From positions 62,001 through 126,000 of the forward strand of contig CAKMXJ010000004.1 in assembly GCA_928724745.1 (NCBI GenBank): DNA of 64,000 nucleotides, read 5' to 3'. Source of the DNA: Anthracocystis setariae (Eukaryota > Basidiomycota > Ustilaginomycetes > Ustilaginales > Ustilaginaceae). Below the pieces are notes generated by a model. It was not told the origin of the DNA, made no database searches, and saw only the letters and a program-made list of their open reading frames with translations. This document shows positions 33,969 through 45,319 of this stretch, piece by piece. Positions within the stretch are counted from its first letter, which is position 1. The number at the start of each line of letters is the position of its first letter. The position numbers and the translations under genes were made by a program.

Positions 33969-36900
33969 AATAAAGACCTATATAGGCGCAAGACGCAGCC
34001 GCAAAATCAAGAGATGAGACGGGACGAGACGAGAGAATGCTTCGGTGGTGAGAAGAGATGAGCCGAGCTAGCTAGGCTTTAGTTGAACGACATGCGAAGG
34101 CGAGGAGAAGGAATGCAAAGTGGAAAGTGGCCGCACCGAGTCAATGGCGTGGGAGGAAGAGATGATGGAAAAGCAGACTATGGATGTGGATAAGGATGTG
34201 GATGTGGATATGTGGAGAATGACGTGGTGATCAGCGAGATGGACCGCGATGATGATTTATGATGTATGGTATGCACACTTTGTGCTGCTCGTCGTGGATG
34301 TGATGAAAAAAGGGTCGGATGATTTGAAAATGGTGCGGAGTGTCGGAGTGTGAAAGGGCGAAGGGCGGGAGCGGGCGCAACCACGGCACGAGCTGCTGGT
34401 GTTGAAAGCGTGCAGCAAATGTCAAGGGTATCGAGAGGTGCAAGCCGTTTTTAAACTTGTACGAGATGGATGGACGGATGGTGATGGTGGTGGAAGTAGT
34501 GATAGTGGTTGTGGTGGTGACGGTGTATGAAGCGAGGAGGTGAAGAGCAAGGAGAGCGGTTGTGCAGGCGAGACTTGGTGTGAATCGAGGTTCGCGTTCC
34601 GAAGATGGGATGGTCAAGCACAGTGAGTAATAAAGCCGAGCCAGAGCCACTCGACAAAGCGTGCTTTAGGCGACACGGAAATGGTAGCCCGACTGACTGC
34701 AGGTTGTGAAGAGTAAAAATAGCCAATCGCTTTATACAATTTTTTAACAATTAAATAAGATTGGCGGTCGACATGCCAGTGTGGAGGAGGAGAGTCAAGT
34801 GATGATGCCATGCCATGCAGTTCCATTCCATTCCCAGTAGTCCTGATGACGGCTGGATGCGGTTGTTGGGTGCCAACTCGCTTCGCTTGGTCAGCGCATC
34901 TTTTAATTGAGTGTTTTGTCTCTCATTTTCTGCCCAGCTTGCCAAGTACACTGTACAGCCAAGTGTTGTACAGTTGTGAGAATGTGTTGGTGCACCAACA
35001 AGAGCTTCACAAGTGTCCAACTCGTGCGTGGGGAGGAGATTCGAATATGCTGTGCTGTGCTACGCTGTGGTGGGTGTGAGGTGTTGTGCTGTCGAACAGG
35101 GTGAGCAAGAAAGGAGGCGCAACAGAGCATGCAGTTGCCAAACTATACTGCACTGCACTGCACTGGATTGGATTGGATTGGAAAATGTGATTGCTGTCCA
35201 CACATTTGGCTGCGAGGGGCGCATGGGAATTGCCAAGATCAACGCCGGACATGAGGGTCCGAGGAGTCGAGCCACATTGGAAAAGGCGAGGTTACTTTGT
35301 CGCCTGTTGGGTCCCAAAGTGTGGATCGTAGTCATGTACCGTATGTACGTAGGCGGCGCAATTGCAGTCATGTAGTTAGTTCATTTTCGGACGGCCCGAT
35401 CGCAGCTAAAAACTAGCCGGTGGCACCCTGAATTATAATACTGTACAGCTACTGTACCACGGCCCCTTCTTTGCGCTGCGTCCGAACTAAATTTTAGTTT
35501 TAGGGCCTCGGGGACTTTCCGACGCTGCTTCCAGATTATTATTATCGTCTTTGCATAGCAGTCGCAACCAAAGGCATCGTTGTGGAGCTCGCCTTTCATG
35601 TTTGATCGCTTTCCGCACTCCGCTTTCCGCGCTTTCGAGGTCCATGGAGCGGACCTTTTTCTTTGTGATTGAACTTGACTTTTTCTTGATTCCGCGCTTC
35701 GTACAGTATGTTGCTCCGCGGCAGTTTCTGCCTCCCGATCACAGTCATGTAACTGTATACCGTTGAACTGTGTACAGTAGAAGGCTGTGGTGGTAGCAAT
35801 GCCGTTCTCGAACATGGCATGTCCTTGGAGTGAAGCAAACAAAGTCGCGGATGACACCAGATCGTGAGCATCAACACCAAGTCCTTACAGTAACTAGAGG
35901 GTTGCTGCCAGAAGCTGTCAATGCGGGATTGTCAAACACTGATTACATTTTTTTTTTTTTTTTTTTTCATGTGCACTCCGAGCACCACGAGGCCCGGCGG
36001 AGGGTCTCAGTCTTGGATGGTTATCCGGCACAGTACATGGCTTGATGGACCTTCCGCCACGAGCGATCCCAAACTTTGATAGAGTGGGGTGTCGCAACAT
36101 CCAACGAGCAATGACATGCTTCTACGCAAAAGTGTGGGATTGTGGACGGCTATTTTCCTTTGCCCACAGCCGTGTTCTGAAGCATTAATTCCTTGGACAG
36201 ACGACACAGCCTTTTCGAAACGCGGTCCGAAGGAGATAATTGCGCTTCTTGGCATCCTTGTTTCTCCGCCGGTAGCCTACTTGTGTGCAAGCGCAACATC
36301 TTCCATCTCGCACCTTTCGTCCTCTTGACAGCCTTCACTTGCCAAGATGGTTGCGTGGCAGTATCGCCTTGATTGAGTTGCAGCCCAGTTTTCAGTAGAT
36401 GCCAGCATGCGCACCCGTTCGCACAGAAGCTTTGGCATTTCTGTCCTCCGTCAAACCCTCTTCACCCGACAATCGCATGCTGTTTTTAATTGATACCATC
36501 GAATGCGTCGTGGTAGAGCTTGCAACTCGGTGCCCTTGATCTCGTCGCAGGGCTGTTTGACTCCGATGGGAATGATCTTGATGAATCGTCCAAAAGCGAC
36601 ATGGCAAAAATAATGGCTCAAAATCCAACCAAAATTACGGTCATCAAAATGGTGTCCTCCCGGTGGCAGGGGGATGCCGTGAACGCCTCCCTCAACGTCG
36701 TCAATGCCGTTGTCATCGCTTCGGATGTCCAGAACAGCGTGAACATGTGCAGCTTTGTGCCGGCGATGAGCAGGTTTGACTATTGTTTTGTCCAAAACAA
36801 ATCGATAGATCGGGATCACGTCAAATCGCCATCGCGATTTACTCCCGCTCGCGTGGCCAATTTTAGATGCAAAGGACGACATTCCGCCGTATAGAAGTTC

Positions 36901-37157
36901 AACACCAACTCGAGTTAGTCCAACACTTTGCTCGCTCGTCCTATTGCCAAGGGCATCATGGTCTAGGCACCAACCGATACCAGGCTGGTAGCCTCAATAC
37001 CTTATCTACGTCATCGCTCTCGATACCATCGGCGTCATCAAATCTTCATCAACCACGCACCATACATTCCGGACACCATATATACCCTGCCATTTTTGAT
37101 CCTCGCCAACACCTCATACACAGTCAGTCCCTCGTACCAGCGCCATTCTTGTCTAAC
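33969..37157. other. 3.2-kb gene-poor region
   Basis: The longest stretch here without a recognisable gene, lying between divergent genes. It contains GGATGT-type hexamers (34183-34215), ACTGC pentamers followed by GGATT pentamers (35136-35181), GTAC palindromes (CTGTACAG at 34951 and 35441; related words at 35701 and 35771), a T-run of about 20 near 35948-35967, and a 22-bp word TAGAGTGGGGTGTCGCAACA.. at 36080-36101 that recurs at 48115. The 600 bp next to the E2 gene is C/T- and A-rich. Frames at 36451-36894 exist on both strands but lack support. Confidence 0.5.
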
Positions 37158-37814
37158 ATGGTCTCACCAACAACCATCAAAGCGCTAGCTCGCGAACTCA
37201 CAGCCCTCCATCGCTCTCCGCCTTCCGACATCCGCGTCTCCCTATCCGAATCCGACATCCTCTCCTTCTCCGGCTGGATTCAAGGACCCTCCTCCACCCC
37301 ATACTCGTCTGGCTACTTCCGCATCACGTTCGACTTCACCGATATCGACTTCCCAAACGTTCCGCCCATCTGTCGCTTTGCCACGCCCATCTTCCACCCG
37401 AACGTATCGCGCGCCGGAGATATCTGCGTCTCCAGCCTGAAAAAGGACTGGAACAAACAATTTGGTATCGAGAGGATCCTCGTCACCATCAAGTGTCTAC
37501 TCATCGAACCCAATCCCGACAGTGCGCTGGATGCAGAAGCGTCCAGATTGTTGCAGGAGGATTATCAGAGTTACCAAGAGACCGCTAGGCTTTGGACAAG
37601 TATACATGCAAGTAAGAGACCTGCTTGCTTTGCCATCGAGAATGAAGAGTCAGACGTGAAGCTAGGAGAGCCAAAAGCTAAAGTACAAGCGCTACAAGGA
37701 AACTCAACCTGTTCAGCCTCAGTCTCAACCTCAACGTCCTTACCCATTCCCACGAGCCTCCGAACTCGCCCAACCATCTCCTCCGCACCAAAACGTGGCC
37801 TCCGTCGTCTGTAA
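37158..37814 (+). CDS. Ubiquitin-conjugating enzyme E2, UBE2S-like
   Basis: From the ATG at 37158 the protein has 218 residues. The UBC fold covers about 4-155: TIKALARELTALHRSPP, GPSSTPYSSGYFRITFDF, the HPN motif at 80-82 and catalytic Cys90 in AGDICVSSLKKDW, then ERILVTIKCLLIEPNPDSAL and a typical last helix. The order and wording, including the ICV..LKKDW active site and LLIEPNPDSAL, match UBE2S, the E2 that extends K11-linked chains on APC/C substrates. A Ser/Thr-rich tail of ~60 residues ends in KRGLRRL; human UBE2S ends in a very similar Leu-Arg tail that docks on the APC/C. An in-frame upstream extension to 36867 has no similarity and is taken as leader. Convergent with eL20. Confidence 0.9.
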   Translation: MVSPTTIKALARELTALHRSPPSDIRVSLSESDILSFSGWIQGPSSTPYSSGYFRITFDFTDIDFPNVPPICRFATPIFHPNVSRAGDICVSSLKKDWNKQFGIERILVTIKCLLIEPNPDSALDAEASRLLQEDYQSYQETARLWTSIHASKRPACFAIENEESDVKLGEPKAKVQALQGNSTCSASVSTSTSLPIPTSLRTRPTISSAPKRGLRRL

Positions 37815-38242
37815 TCTTCAGCATACCATCTCTGATTTCGGATTGATACCCCATCACATTTGCCTGACAATACCATTCACACACACAATACAGCTAGCAC
37901 AAGCCGTTGGAACAGGAGTCGAAGAAAAGCAAGACAGTAGATTTTGCCAAGTGAGAAAATTTTGTAACCGCCCTTTGCACCCGCTCGAGGGGGGGACATT
38001 TACGTTTTTCCCAAGAACAGGCGCCGGTGGGGGCAGATATGAGAGTTGAGTCGCAGTCAAGACTGCGACATGGATTGTGATACAATGTGGGGGGGGGAGG
38101 ACGAGATAGTGCGGTTCGTGTGCGTCAAATCAACACCCAAACCCGTTGTGCATCAACCGAGGATTGTAAGTGATGAAATGAAATGAAACGAGATGATGAT
38201 GATGATGATGATGATGGTGGTGGTGATGATGGTAGAATGCGA
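37815..38242. other. Short convergent intergenic region with GAT microsatellite
   Basis: Lies between the 3' ends of the E2 and eL20 genes. A run of GAT and GGT trinucleotides occupies about 38192-38232, immediately beyond the eL20 stop codon. A G-run of nine lies near 38089. Nothing else is seen. Confidence 0.5.
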
Positions 38243-39165
38243 TTAGTAGAAGGTGTTAGGACGCTGACCAGCGAAAGTGCCAACGTGACGAGGACGACGG
38301 TGAGGCAGAGGGAACTTGAGACCAGGAACCATGAGCTGCTTGATGTAAGGACGCTTGACATCCTCGCTCTTCTCGATCTCGGCAATCTTGAGAATGTGGA
38401 TCGAGGCAAAACGGGCACGGTGACGCGCAGCCATGTCCTGGTACAGCGACTCGGCGGCCTCAGCACGCGAAAGAGCACGGAACTCCTTGTACATGTTGTG
38501 GGTACCCGATCGCGAGTTGTATCGCAGCCAGACGGCGAAGTTCTTGACCTTGAGCGGCTTCTTCTCGTGAATCTATTGGATCAAAGCAAAAGTGGAGAGC
38601 GAGTCAGTATTGCTGTTTCTCATGTGTCCAGATATCAAGACTTGAACGTCGGCACGATCACTTGACAGTATCCCAGCTGCAAGTTTGCATCTTGCATCCT
38701 GTCCCTTTTATCTCCTTCCTTCTGTTTGACCCGTCGATGATGTTGTGCGTGGTGGATCCACTCCAAACATGCTCTAGCTTCTTTTGCGCCATGCTGCCGG
38801 ATAACATGTAATTCAATCCACCTTTATGTTGTATCGGCGCCATATCCCCATTGGAGTTTGTTGATTTGAAAGCTCCTGATCCAATCCAGTATCCTTTCAC
38901 CACAATGCCCTGCTGTCTCGTCTTGTGTGATGCGTCTGTTGAGCACATGCTGTGATCTGTATGCGGTGATACTTACGGCGTGGATGGCAACGATCTCACC
39001 GGTGGCCTTCTTCATCTTACGGAGCTGACGAACGAAGTACCAGAAACGAGACTCGGCGACCGACTTGTTGACGGCGAAGATCCTCATGCGGTAGAGCTTG
39101 GGAGAGGGCTCCTTCTCGGTGGGAAGGTGGCGTCCAATCACCATGTACTCAGTGAGGCGAGTCAT
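38243..39165 (-). CDS. RPL20: 60S ribosomal protein eL20 (L18a) (two coding exons)
   Basis: Exons 39165-38977 and 38572-38243 (519 nt, 172 residues, equal in length to the yeast protein). The 404-bp intron has GTAAGT and AATAG ends and lies in phase 0 after codon 63. The protein reads [41 protein letters not shown], then after the intron [33 protein letters not shown] and the [10 protein letters not shown] block; this is the eL20 family with no gaps. It is a component of the large cytosolic ribosomal subunit. The sequence TATACAG eight bases before the ATG could be the acceptor of a 5' UTR intron, common in fungal ribosomal protein genes. No C/D-box snoRNA was found in the intron by eye. Confidence 0.96.
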
Positions 39166-41213
39166 CTTGAGGACTGTATAGGTTGGGGGTTAGGTCAAAG
39201 AGTGGTGGTAGGAAGATCAGTTTGATGGTTCGCGCTTGGATTGGGTTTGAGGTTTTCAGAAGCCGCATCAGCACAAGTTGGTGGAAGTAGCAACCAACAA
39301 TGACGGAAGTAACGTCCCACAGATTTGTCGGTTGGGGTAATTGTTGAAGCCATGTCCTTCGTTACATGTTGCTGTCAGACCCAGCCGCGATCGTGCATCA
39401 GAATGCATCCCATCTACACCCTTTCCTCGAGTATGGACTGGCGTCCAGATCTTGAGATCCAAGCCAGCGACCATACACTGCAACCGCTCTGACGACGTTC
39501 CAGTGTTCTTGGTGAAGTTTCAAGACTGCTTGGCAACCATTCCTCTCTGTACCACGAGAAAGTCGTCTGTTCTGATTCCTACACTTTTCCTACGGCCTTG
39601 TCTCTGCAACGCTTCTTGGATGTCTACGATGCTGCTGTAGCCGTGAGAGCAATTCTGTGACAACGTACGAGTTTGCGAATGAGAGCCGTAGACCGTCTGA
39701 GCAGGTGTTGAATTGGTGAAGTTGGATGCAGATTGCTGCCGACTGACAATGTTGGTCGGTGATAGTGACTGGTTGTCTGACTGGTGGATGCGCTGATGGT
39801 TGTGCTGATGTATGTATGTGCTGATGCGGTGTTATTGATGCGAAACTTACGTTATCTGTTGACGAAGGGGGGATGGGTGGTCGTAAGATGAAGCGAGAAG
39901 GATGGCGACAAAGGATCTCGGATGGCTCACAACGGCGCAGATGCACTCACCGATAGCACAACTCAATTCACCCATTCTGGCGCTGTCTGCATCTCTTGAC
40001 CTCGAATTCTGGGAATATGAGCCAAGCTCCAGCCCTGCTCTCTATCCTTGGATGACTTGGCTTCGACAGTCGGCACACCACACAGCCTCAGAGGGCCCAG
40101 CCTTGTCGCGTTGACACCGCGGATGGCCAGACTGCGCTTTGCTGCCTTGTGGAAGGTCAAGCGAAAATTTACGGCAGCAGCTGGCGTCGTCAACGAAATC
40201 CAACTGTAGGTGACGTTCGAAATTTCGACCGAGGTATTGCATTACTCACGTGACTATAGTTTTGCACGTGATGCAGCATATCTATCGTGTACTGAAATGT
40301 TAGCAAAGTAACTGTGAACAATCGATTTTTTTTCTCTATGAACTCGATCTGGCTGATCCGTTTGGACTTGTGATTTGCGATCAGCATCGGGCTAAACGCG
40401 GCTGTCCCGCTCGACGTTCGGTGGCTTCTCTCTCACTCTTGTCAGGCTCACTTGCGCTTGGTTCGTCCCAGATGCCAGGCCCATTTGCTGTCGATAAACT
40501 CTGAGATGGAAAATAGGCGACCAAAATCAAACCCTTCAGTACTGTCTACCACCGTCGATGCTGAGTGTGTCATAGCTTGGTCTGAGGGCTTGGGACTGGG
40601 TAGAGAAGATGTGCAATAGTCGAGAACCTAACAAAAAGTGGAGGTGGCGGCATACGTTCCACACAACCTTCAGAAGACTTGGCTGCATCGTGCGTGCACT
40701 TTGATTTTTTTTTTTTTTTTTTTGGGGCGTGAATTCATTACTCTTTGAAGCATGGATGATTGCCTTTTCTCGAATGCAGTCGGCCATTTTCAGCTCACGT
40801 CGAGTGCGGCGAGAGCGGCGAGAGCGGTAGATGAAGTCACACGCGCTTCGATTAGAGAGCCAAGAAAGCGTGTTCGCAGCAATCGCATTTCGTTCTCGAC
40901 CCATCATTAACATCTCATCGCATCACATCCATTTCTCCCCTATCTCTGCCTTTAACACTCCCTATCCGTTCTACAATCGGTTCACAGAACACGAGATTCT
41001 GGCACGATCATCCGATCCAACGACTGGCTACCATTCTTTCGCTTTGCCAGCACATACACGTTGCAGTGGAAACATCATTGCCAACTAGTTTGCATCGCAT
41101 CCTGGCCACTGCCGGCTCAGTGCATTTACGCGCTTCGACTGCATATCACCTACTTCTGCGCCAACAGTAACTTCGACCCATAGTCATCTCATCATCGGAC
41201 CTAGCTCGTAAAA
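39166..41213. promoter_or_regulatory. Divergent intergenic region, eL20 / RBM26-like
   Basis: About 2 kb without a recognisable gene. It includes the eL20 promoter and probably a 5' UTR intron ending just upstream of its ATG. A T-run of about 19 is found at 40706-40724. The 350 bp before 41214 are C/T- and A-rich leader-like sequence. Confidence 0.4.
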
Positions 41214-43529
41214 ATGCTCTTCGAAGAGGCCCATACCGACGACCTCAAGGCATGGCTCACATCCGAGCTAGGCCCAATATGTGACGCTGACCCCGAAGTG
41301 CTTGCTGACTACGTCCTCGCCCTACTCAAGCACGAAGGCCCCGAAGCTGAGCTCCGTACACTTCTCACAGAACAGCTCGAAGACTTTCTGGCCGAGCAGA
41401 CCGAACCTTTCGTCGCCAAGACCTTCGATGCGATAGCTAACAAGACCTACCTTTCAGGCTCCCAAGCGCAACAAGTCGACACGTCTGCTGATGCTCAAGC
41501 GCAACCTTCCTCATCCGAAGTGGCAGGCGACACATCTAGAAAGCGGAGGGCACGCGATGACACCGACGACGCAACACGCTCTCCACCTAGACAGTCCCGA
41601 CGTTTGCAAGACGACAATGCCACGCCAGCAGACGACTCTCGAGCAAGCCGAAATCGCGAGCGTGATTCCAGGGAAAGAAACACGAGCGTCGAAGCTTCCG
41701 ATGCGAATGGATCTCACAACGAAGGAGGGCGTCGCAAGCAGCTCTGTAGAGACTACCACAACAAGGGTTTCTGCCCCCGCGGTGCTAGCTGTAAGTTTGA
41801 GCACTCATCAGATGTGCTCCCAGGAGGCGCTAACAACAACAACAACAACATTAATCACCACCGCAACCATCCTCAGCAGCATGCACCTTTCCCTATGGCT
41901 CCTATGATGGGAGCTGGTGGACCCAACGCAATGCACGGTCCACCCATGATGTTTCCCGGTGCACCTTTCGGCATGCCCCCACAAGGATGGCATCCAAACA
42001 TGGGCCCGCCACCCGGCATGCCTCCCGCCAATGGCGGTCCTGGTGCTTCTCCGATCAACGGCGACGGTCAAAATCTGGCCAACCGCATGGGCGGTCAATT
42101 GCCACCATCAGCTGCCGAAGCTGCTCCTTTCCAGCCGGGGCAACCCTTCCACCCCGGTATGGGAGCACCAGCAGGCCGAGGAGGGGCCATGGGTGGACGA
42201 GGTCGGGGACGAGGCGGCGGACCTCCTGGGACCTTCCAATCTTCCAGACGATCCAACACCACTCTGGTCATCGAAAACGTACCTGCAGACAGTCTTGACC
42301 TTATCAAAGTCAACGAGTACTTCAAAAAGTTCGGCACCATCACCAACATTAGCATCGACAAGCCTGGCTCGAAAGCCCTCGTCAGCTACTCGCAACCCAC
42401 CGAGGCCAAAGCAGCCCACGAAAGCCCGGATGTCATTTTTGGCAATCGTTTCGTCAAAGTGTACTTCCAGCGCCTCGACGAGGCTGCTGGCTCCTCTGCC
42501 GGTCCTGCTCCCACCCCGCGACCGCCGCCGGCAGCAACGGTTCGACCCAATTACATGCCAGGCAAGTCGTCCAACGTCTACCACGCTCGTCCCCCAGTTG
42601 CCGGTGGAAGCGCCGCTGGTGCAGCCGCAGCGAGCGGCATGTCCGAAGAGCGCAAAAAGCTTGTCGAGGACCAGCGAAGCAAGCAAGCCCAACTGGACGC
42701 CCAACTCGCCGAACAGAAGGCATTGTTTGCCAAGTTCGGCGACAAGGGTCTTTCAGCCGAGGATAAGAAAGAGACGTTTGCCAAACTCAAGAAACTGGAC
42801 GAGGAAATCAAGGCCTCGACGGAAGCTGTTAAGGCGGCCGTCGAGGCGTTGCAGGCTGCGCCCAAGGAGATGCCCGCTGCAGCGGGTGCCGATGCGGGCA
42901 ACTGGAAGGCGGAGAAGGAGAAGAGGGAGAAGGAGCAGTTGGATCGTGAGCTTGACTTGCATGCCAAGGGGTCGGAAGCAGCAGCGTCGTCGACGACCGA
43001 GGAGCTTAAGAAGAAACTGGAGTCGCTCAAGGCCGAAGCGGCGTCGCTGGGGATTGATGGGGCCACAGGCGGGTATGGATACAATGCGCGAGGTCGTGGT
43101 CGAGGCGGATACGTGCCGCGCGGACGTGGTGGCTATGTGCCCTATGGTGCTAGAGGTGGGTTTGCTGGTCCGAATCGATCGCTGCGTGTGGATAATCGCA
43201 CGACCAAGCTCAAGATCGACCAGCTTCCACAAGACGTCAACGTGGACAAGCTCAAGGAGCATTTCTCCAGCTTTGGCGAGATAGACACTTTCGATGCCGC
43301 TCAGGGGATTGTCGTGTACAAGGCAAGGAACAGTGCCGAGCAGGCATTGAGGGCTGGGGCAGAGATTCCAGAGGTTGGCACGGTCAAGCTGTCTTGGATT
43401 CAACCGGCGGCGGTTGTAGCTTCCACCACCCTCACCGCCACCGCAACTACGTCTGCTGCTGCTGAGGGGGAGGGCGAGGGAGGCGAGGACGAGTTCGATG
43501 AAGATAGGGATTCGAGCTGGAAGCGTTGA
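41214..43529 (+). CDS. RNA-binding protein with PWI-like fold, CCCH zinc finger and RRMs (RBM26/27 type)
   Basis: A 771-residue intronless protein. The N-terminal 80 residues (LKAWLTSELGPICDADPEVL, then LLKHEGPEAELR) form the PWI-like helical domain of RBM26/27 and fission yeast Rmn1. A CX8CX5CX3H zinc finger starts at Cys178 (LCRDYHNKGFCPRGASCKFE). Asn/His- and Gly/Met/Pro-rich linkers lead to an RRM at about 347-425 (TTLVIENVPADSLD; SKALVSYSQP). A coiled-coil region rich in Lys/Glu follows (about 480-620), then RGRGG repeats and a second RRM-like domain at 663-730 (TTKLKIDQLPQDVNVDKL). RBM26/27 proteins connect nuclear RNA to exosome-mediated decay with MTR4-type helicases; this role is inferred. 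The first ATG after a stop-rich leader is used. Confidence 0.88.
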   Translation: MLFEEAHTDDLKAWLTSELGPICDADPEVLADYVLALLKHEGPEAELRTLLTEQLEDFLAEQTEPFVAKTFDAIANKTYLSGSQAQQVDTSADAQAQPSSSEVAGDTSRKRRARDDTDDATRSPPRQSRRLQDDNATPADDSRASRNRERDSRERNTSVEASDANGSHNEGGRRKQLCRDYHNKGFCPRGASCKFEHSSDVLPGGANNNNNNINHHRNHPQQHAPFPMAPMMGAGGPNAMHGPPMMFPGAPFGMPPQGWHPNMGPPPGMPPANGGPGASPINGDGQNLANRMGGQLPPSAAEAAPFQPGQPFHPGMGAPAGRGGAMGGRGRGRGGGPPGTFQSSRRSNTTLVIENVPADSLDLIKVNEYFKKFGTITNISIDKPGSKALVSYSQPTEAKAAHESPDVIFGNRFVKVYFQRLDEAAGSSAGPAPTPRPPPAATVRPNYMPGKSSNVYHARPPVAGGSAAGAAAASGMSEERKKLVEDQRSKQAQLDAQLAEQKALFAKFGDKGLSAEDKKETFAKLKKLDEEIKASTEAVKAAVEALQAAPKEMPAAAGADAGNWKAEKEKREKEQLDRELDLHAKGSEAAASSTTEELKKKLESLKAEAASLGIDGATGGYGYNARGRGRGGYVPRGRGGYVPYGARGGFAGPNRSLRVDNRTTKLKIDQLPQDVNVDKLKEHFSSFGEIDTFDAAQGIVVYKARNSAEQALRAGAEIPEVGTVKLSWIQPAAVVASTTLTATATTSAAAEGEGEGGEDEFDEDRDSSWKR

Positions 43530-43967
43530 TCCCATCCCTCCCCGCCACTATACCTTATTTGTTCCCCCAGATGCTTTTGTTGGTTGAATGCAGTTTGATA
43601 GTTTGCTTCTCTCTCCATCGCAAAGATGGGGTGGTGGGGGAGAAGCGCGGTTGGTTTGGTTCACCGCCATACCTTTTTCTTTTCCCAGATCGCACAATCT
43701 GTTCGTGTTCGTGCGGCTGTGATGGACTGAAAGCTTTCGCATCGAAATTCAGCCTGAACCCTTCTCCACTATCATCTGAAGCCCTCCTCTCCCAAGCAAT
43801 CCACGACTTGCACACGCAGAACCTCAAGTAACCAAACAGGGGGGCAGTGAATCTCACCACTCACACGCAAATAAGAACAGAATGATTCGATTGATCGATC
43901 GTATCTACCGAACATGAAACTTGCCCGCTCCTTTCGTCCTCCACCAGAGCCGGGGATAAGACTTGAT
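43530..43967. other. Convergent intergenic region, RBM26-like / COX6
   Basis: About 440 bp between two 3' ends. No gene, RNA or repeat is recognised. Confidence 0.3.
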
Positions 43968-45319
43968 TTATGAAGAGTACATTTCCTCCTTGAGCTGAAT
44001 ACCAAGCTCCTCACGAACCCCCTTGAGAGCCTCGACATACTGCTTGTACTGACCCTCGTTTTCGACCTTCTGCTTGATACCTTCAAAGATGCGGACGGCG
44101 GTGGAGTAGTCGTTGACACGGCGCGAGGCACGCAGAGCCGACTCGATGACCTCGGGCGATGGAACGAGGTCGTAAGCAAAGCAGTTGTTGAGCCCACGCT
44201 GCAGCTCGAAAAGGTCCTCAACGGCGTCGAAGAAGCCAACGTAGCGCGAGTTGAAGGCGTCAAACGACTCCTCCTCGTGGTGTGCGGCGTATCCACGCAC
44301 TAAGATCGTTGGCGAGTGCGTAGCAGGATTCGAATGAATGTGGGGTTGATACCAAAGGTTGAGGAAGTGGAGGACAAAGCAAAAACAAAGATCAGCATCA
44401 AGTTGAACGATCATGGAGTCGGCGAGCTCATAACAGCAAGGCAATCCGTATCGTATCCTGTCGTATCGCATTGCATTGCTTTGCATCGCATCACATCGCA
44501 TCATCATTCGCTGTTGGTAGCGGCCCAAATGTCGGCAAGCAAGCAATGGAGAGGGCAGCAGTAGCAACAACATGTAGTCGATCGGATGTGAAGTCCAATG
44601 TTGAATATCGTGTGGCAGTGTCTTATCATGTGCTGCAAGATGATGGTTTGAAGTGGCGTAGGGTTCGACGAGACGCTGCTGGCTGTGTTGAGATAAACGA
44701 CACGGATTGCAGGTCCGGCAGTCTTAGATGGTGCTTCGAGAAGCAGCCCCCATTCATATCGGGAGTTCTTCATTGCACATGACTGCCAGCGCTGAAAGAT
44801 CGCGCGTCGCAGCGATATCGGCCTTGCCGTGACCGTGAGCGACAAGGCTGCTTCCGAGTTGCCAAACAGATGCGTTGGTAGGACGTGACTCCACTACTTG
44901 AAGATAACACTGTGATCATGGTGGTGGAGTGAAGACGGTGCGGCTGGAGCGAATCGTCGTACTTCTCGAATAGTGAGGATGACAGGGTGATCATAAGAGA
45001 CAAAAGGATGCTGACTATACACCGTGCTGCCGGAGGTTTCGGTACTGCCGATTGCTGATTCTGCAACTGCCCACTTTGATGGATCTGAGGCTTGGACTAT
45101 GTATGGATTCGAGCGCCTTTGCTGATGACAAGCGCCCACGTTGGTTCAAATGCGACGTAGATGCGATGCGATGCGAGAGTAAACGGGAATTGCGATGCTG
45201 TTAATCAAAGGACACTTACCCTGCTGAGCGGCGACAACAGGGGCGACACGGCCAAGTAGGGCAGCACGAGCCGAGGTGCTGACGGCGGCGGTGCGAATGG
45301 CTCCAGTGAGGAAGGACAT
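43968..45319 (-). CDS. COX6: Cytochrome c oxidase subunit VI (COX5A family), two exons with a long intron
   Basis: Exons 45319-45220 and 44299-43968 (432 nt, 143 residues). The intron of 920 bp starts GTAAGT, ends CTTAG and splits a Val codon; it is the longest intron placed in this window. The N-terminus (SFLTGAIRTAAVSTSARAAL) is a textbook mitochondrial presequence. The mature part, starting near YAAHHEEESFDAFNSRYVG, carries the family motifs YVGFFDAVEDLFELQRGLNN, LVPSPEVIESALRASRRVND and YSTAVRIFEGIKQKVEN. COX6 is a nuclear-encoded matrix-facing subunit of respiratory complex IV. It is divergent from the delta-COP gene, sharing a 963-bp promoter region. Confidence 0.95.

Noticed and set aside
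36451..36894. Overlapping frames of 143 (minus) and 124 (plus) codons in the gene-poor region
   Set aside because: Neither has a known domain, a good upstream context or the codon bias of neighbouring genes. Kept only as a note in the region entry.
38573..38976. Possible snoRNA in the eL20 intron
   Set aside because: Ribosomal protein introns often host snoRNAs, but no paired C (TGATGA) and D (CTGA) boxes with a closing stem were found.
41959..43284. 441-codon alternative frame inside the RBM26-like gene
   Set aside because: It overlaps the zinc-finger/RRM frame in another phase and reads as Arg/Ser/Pro-rich shadow sequence.
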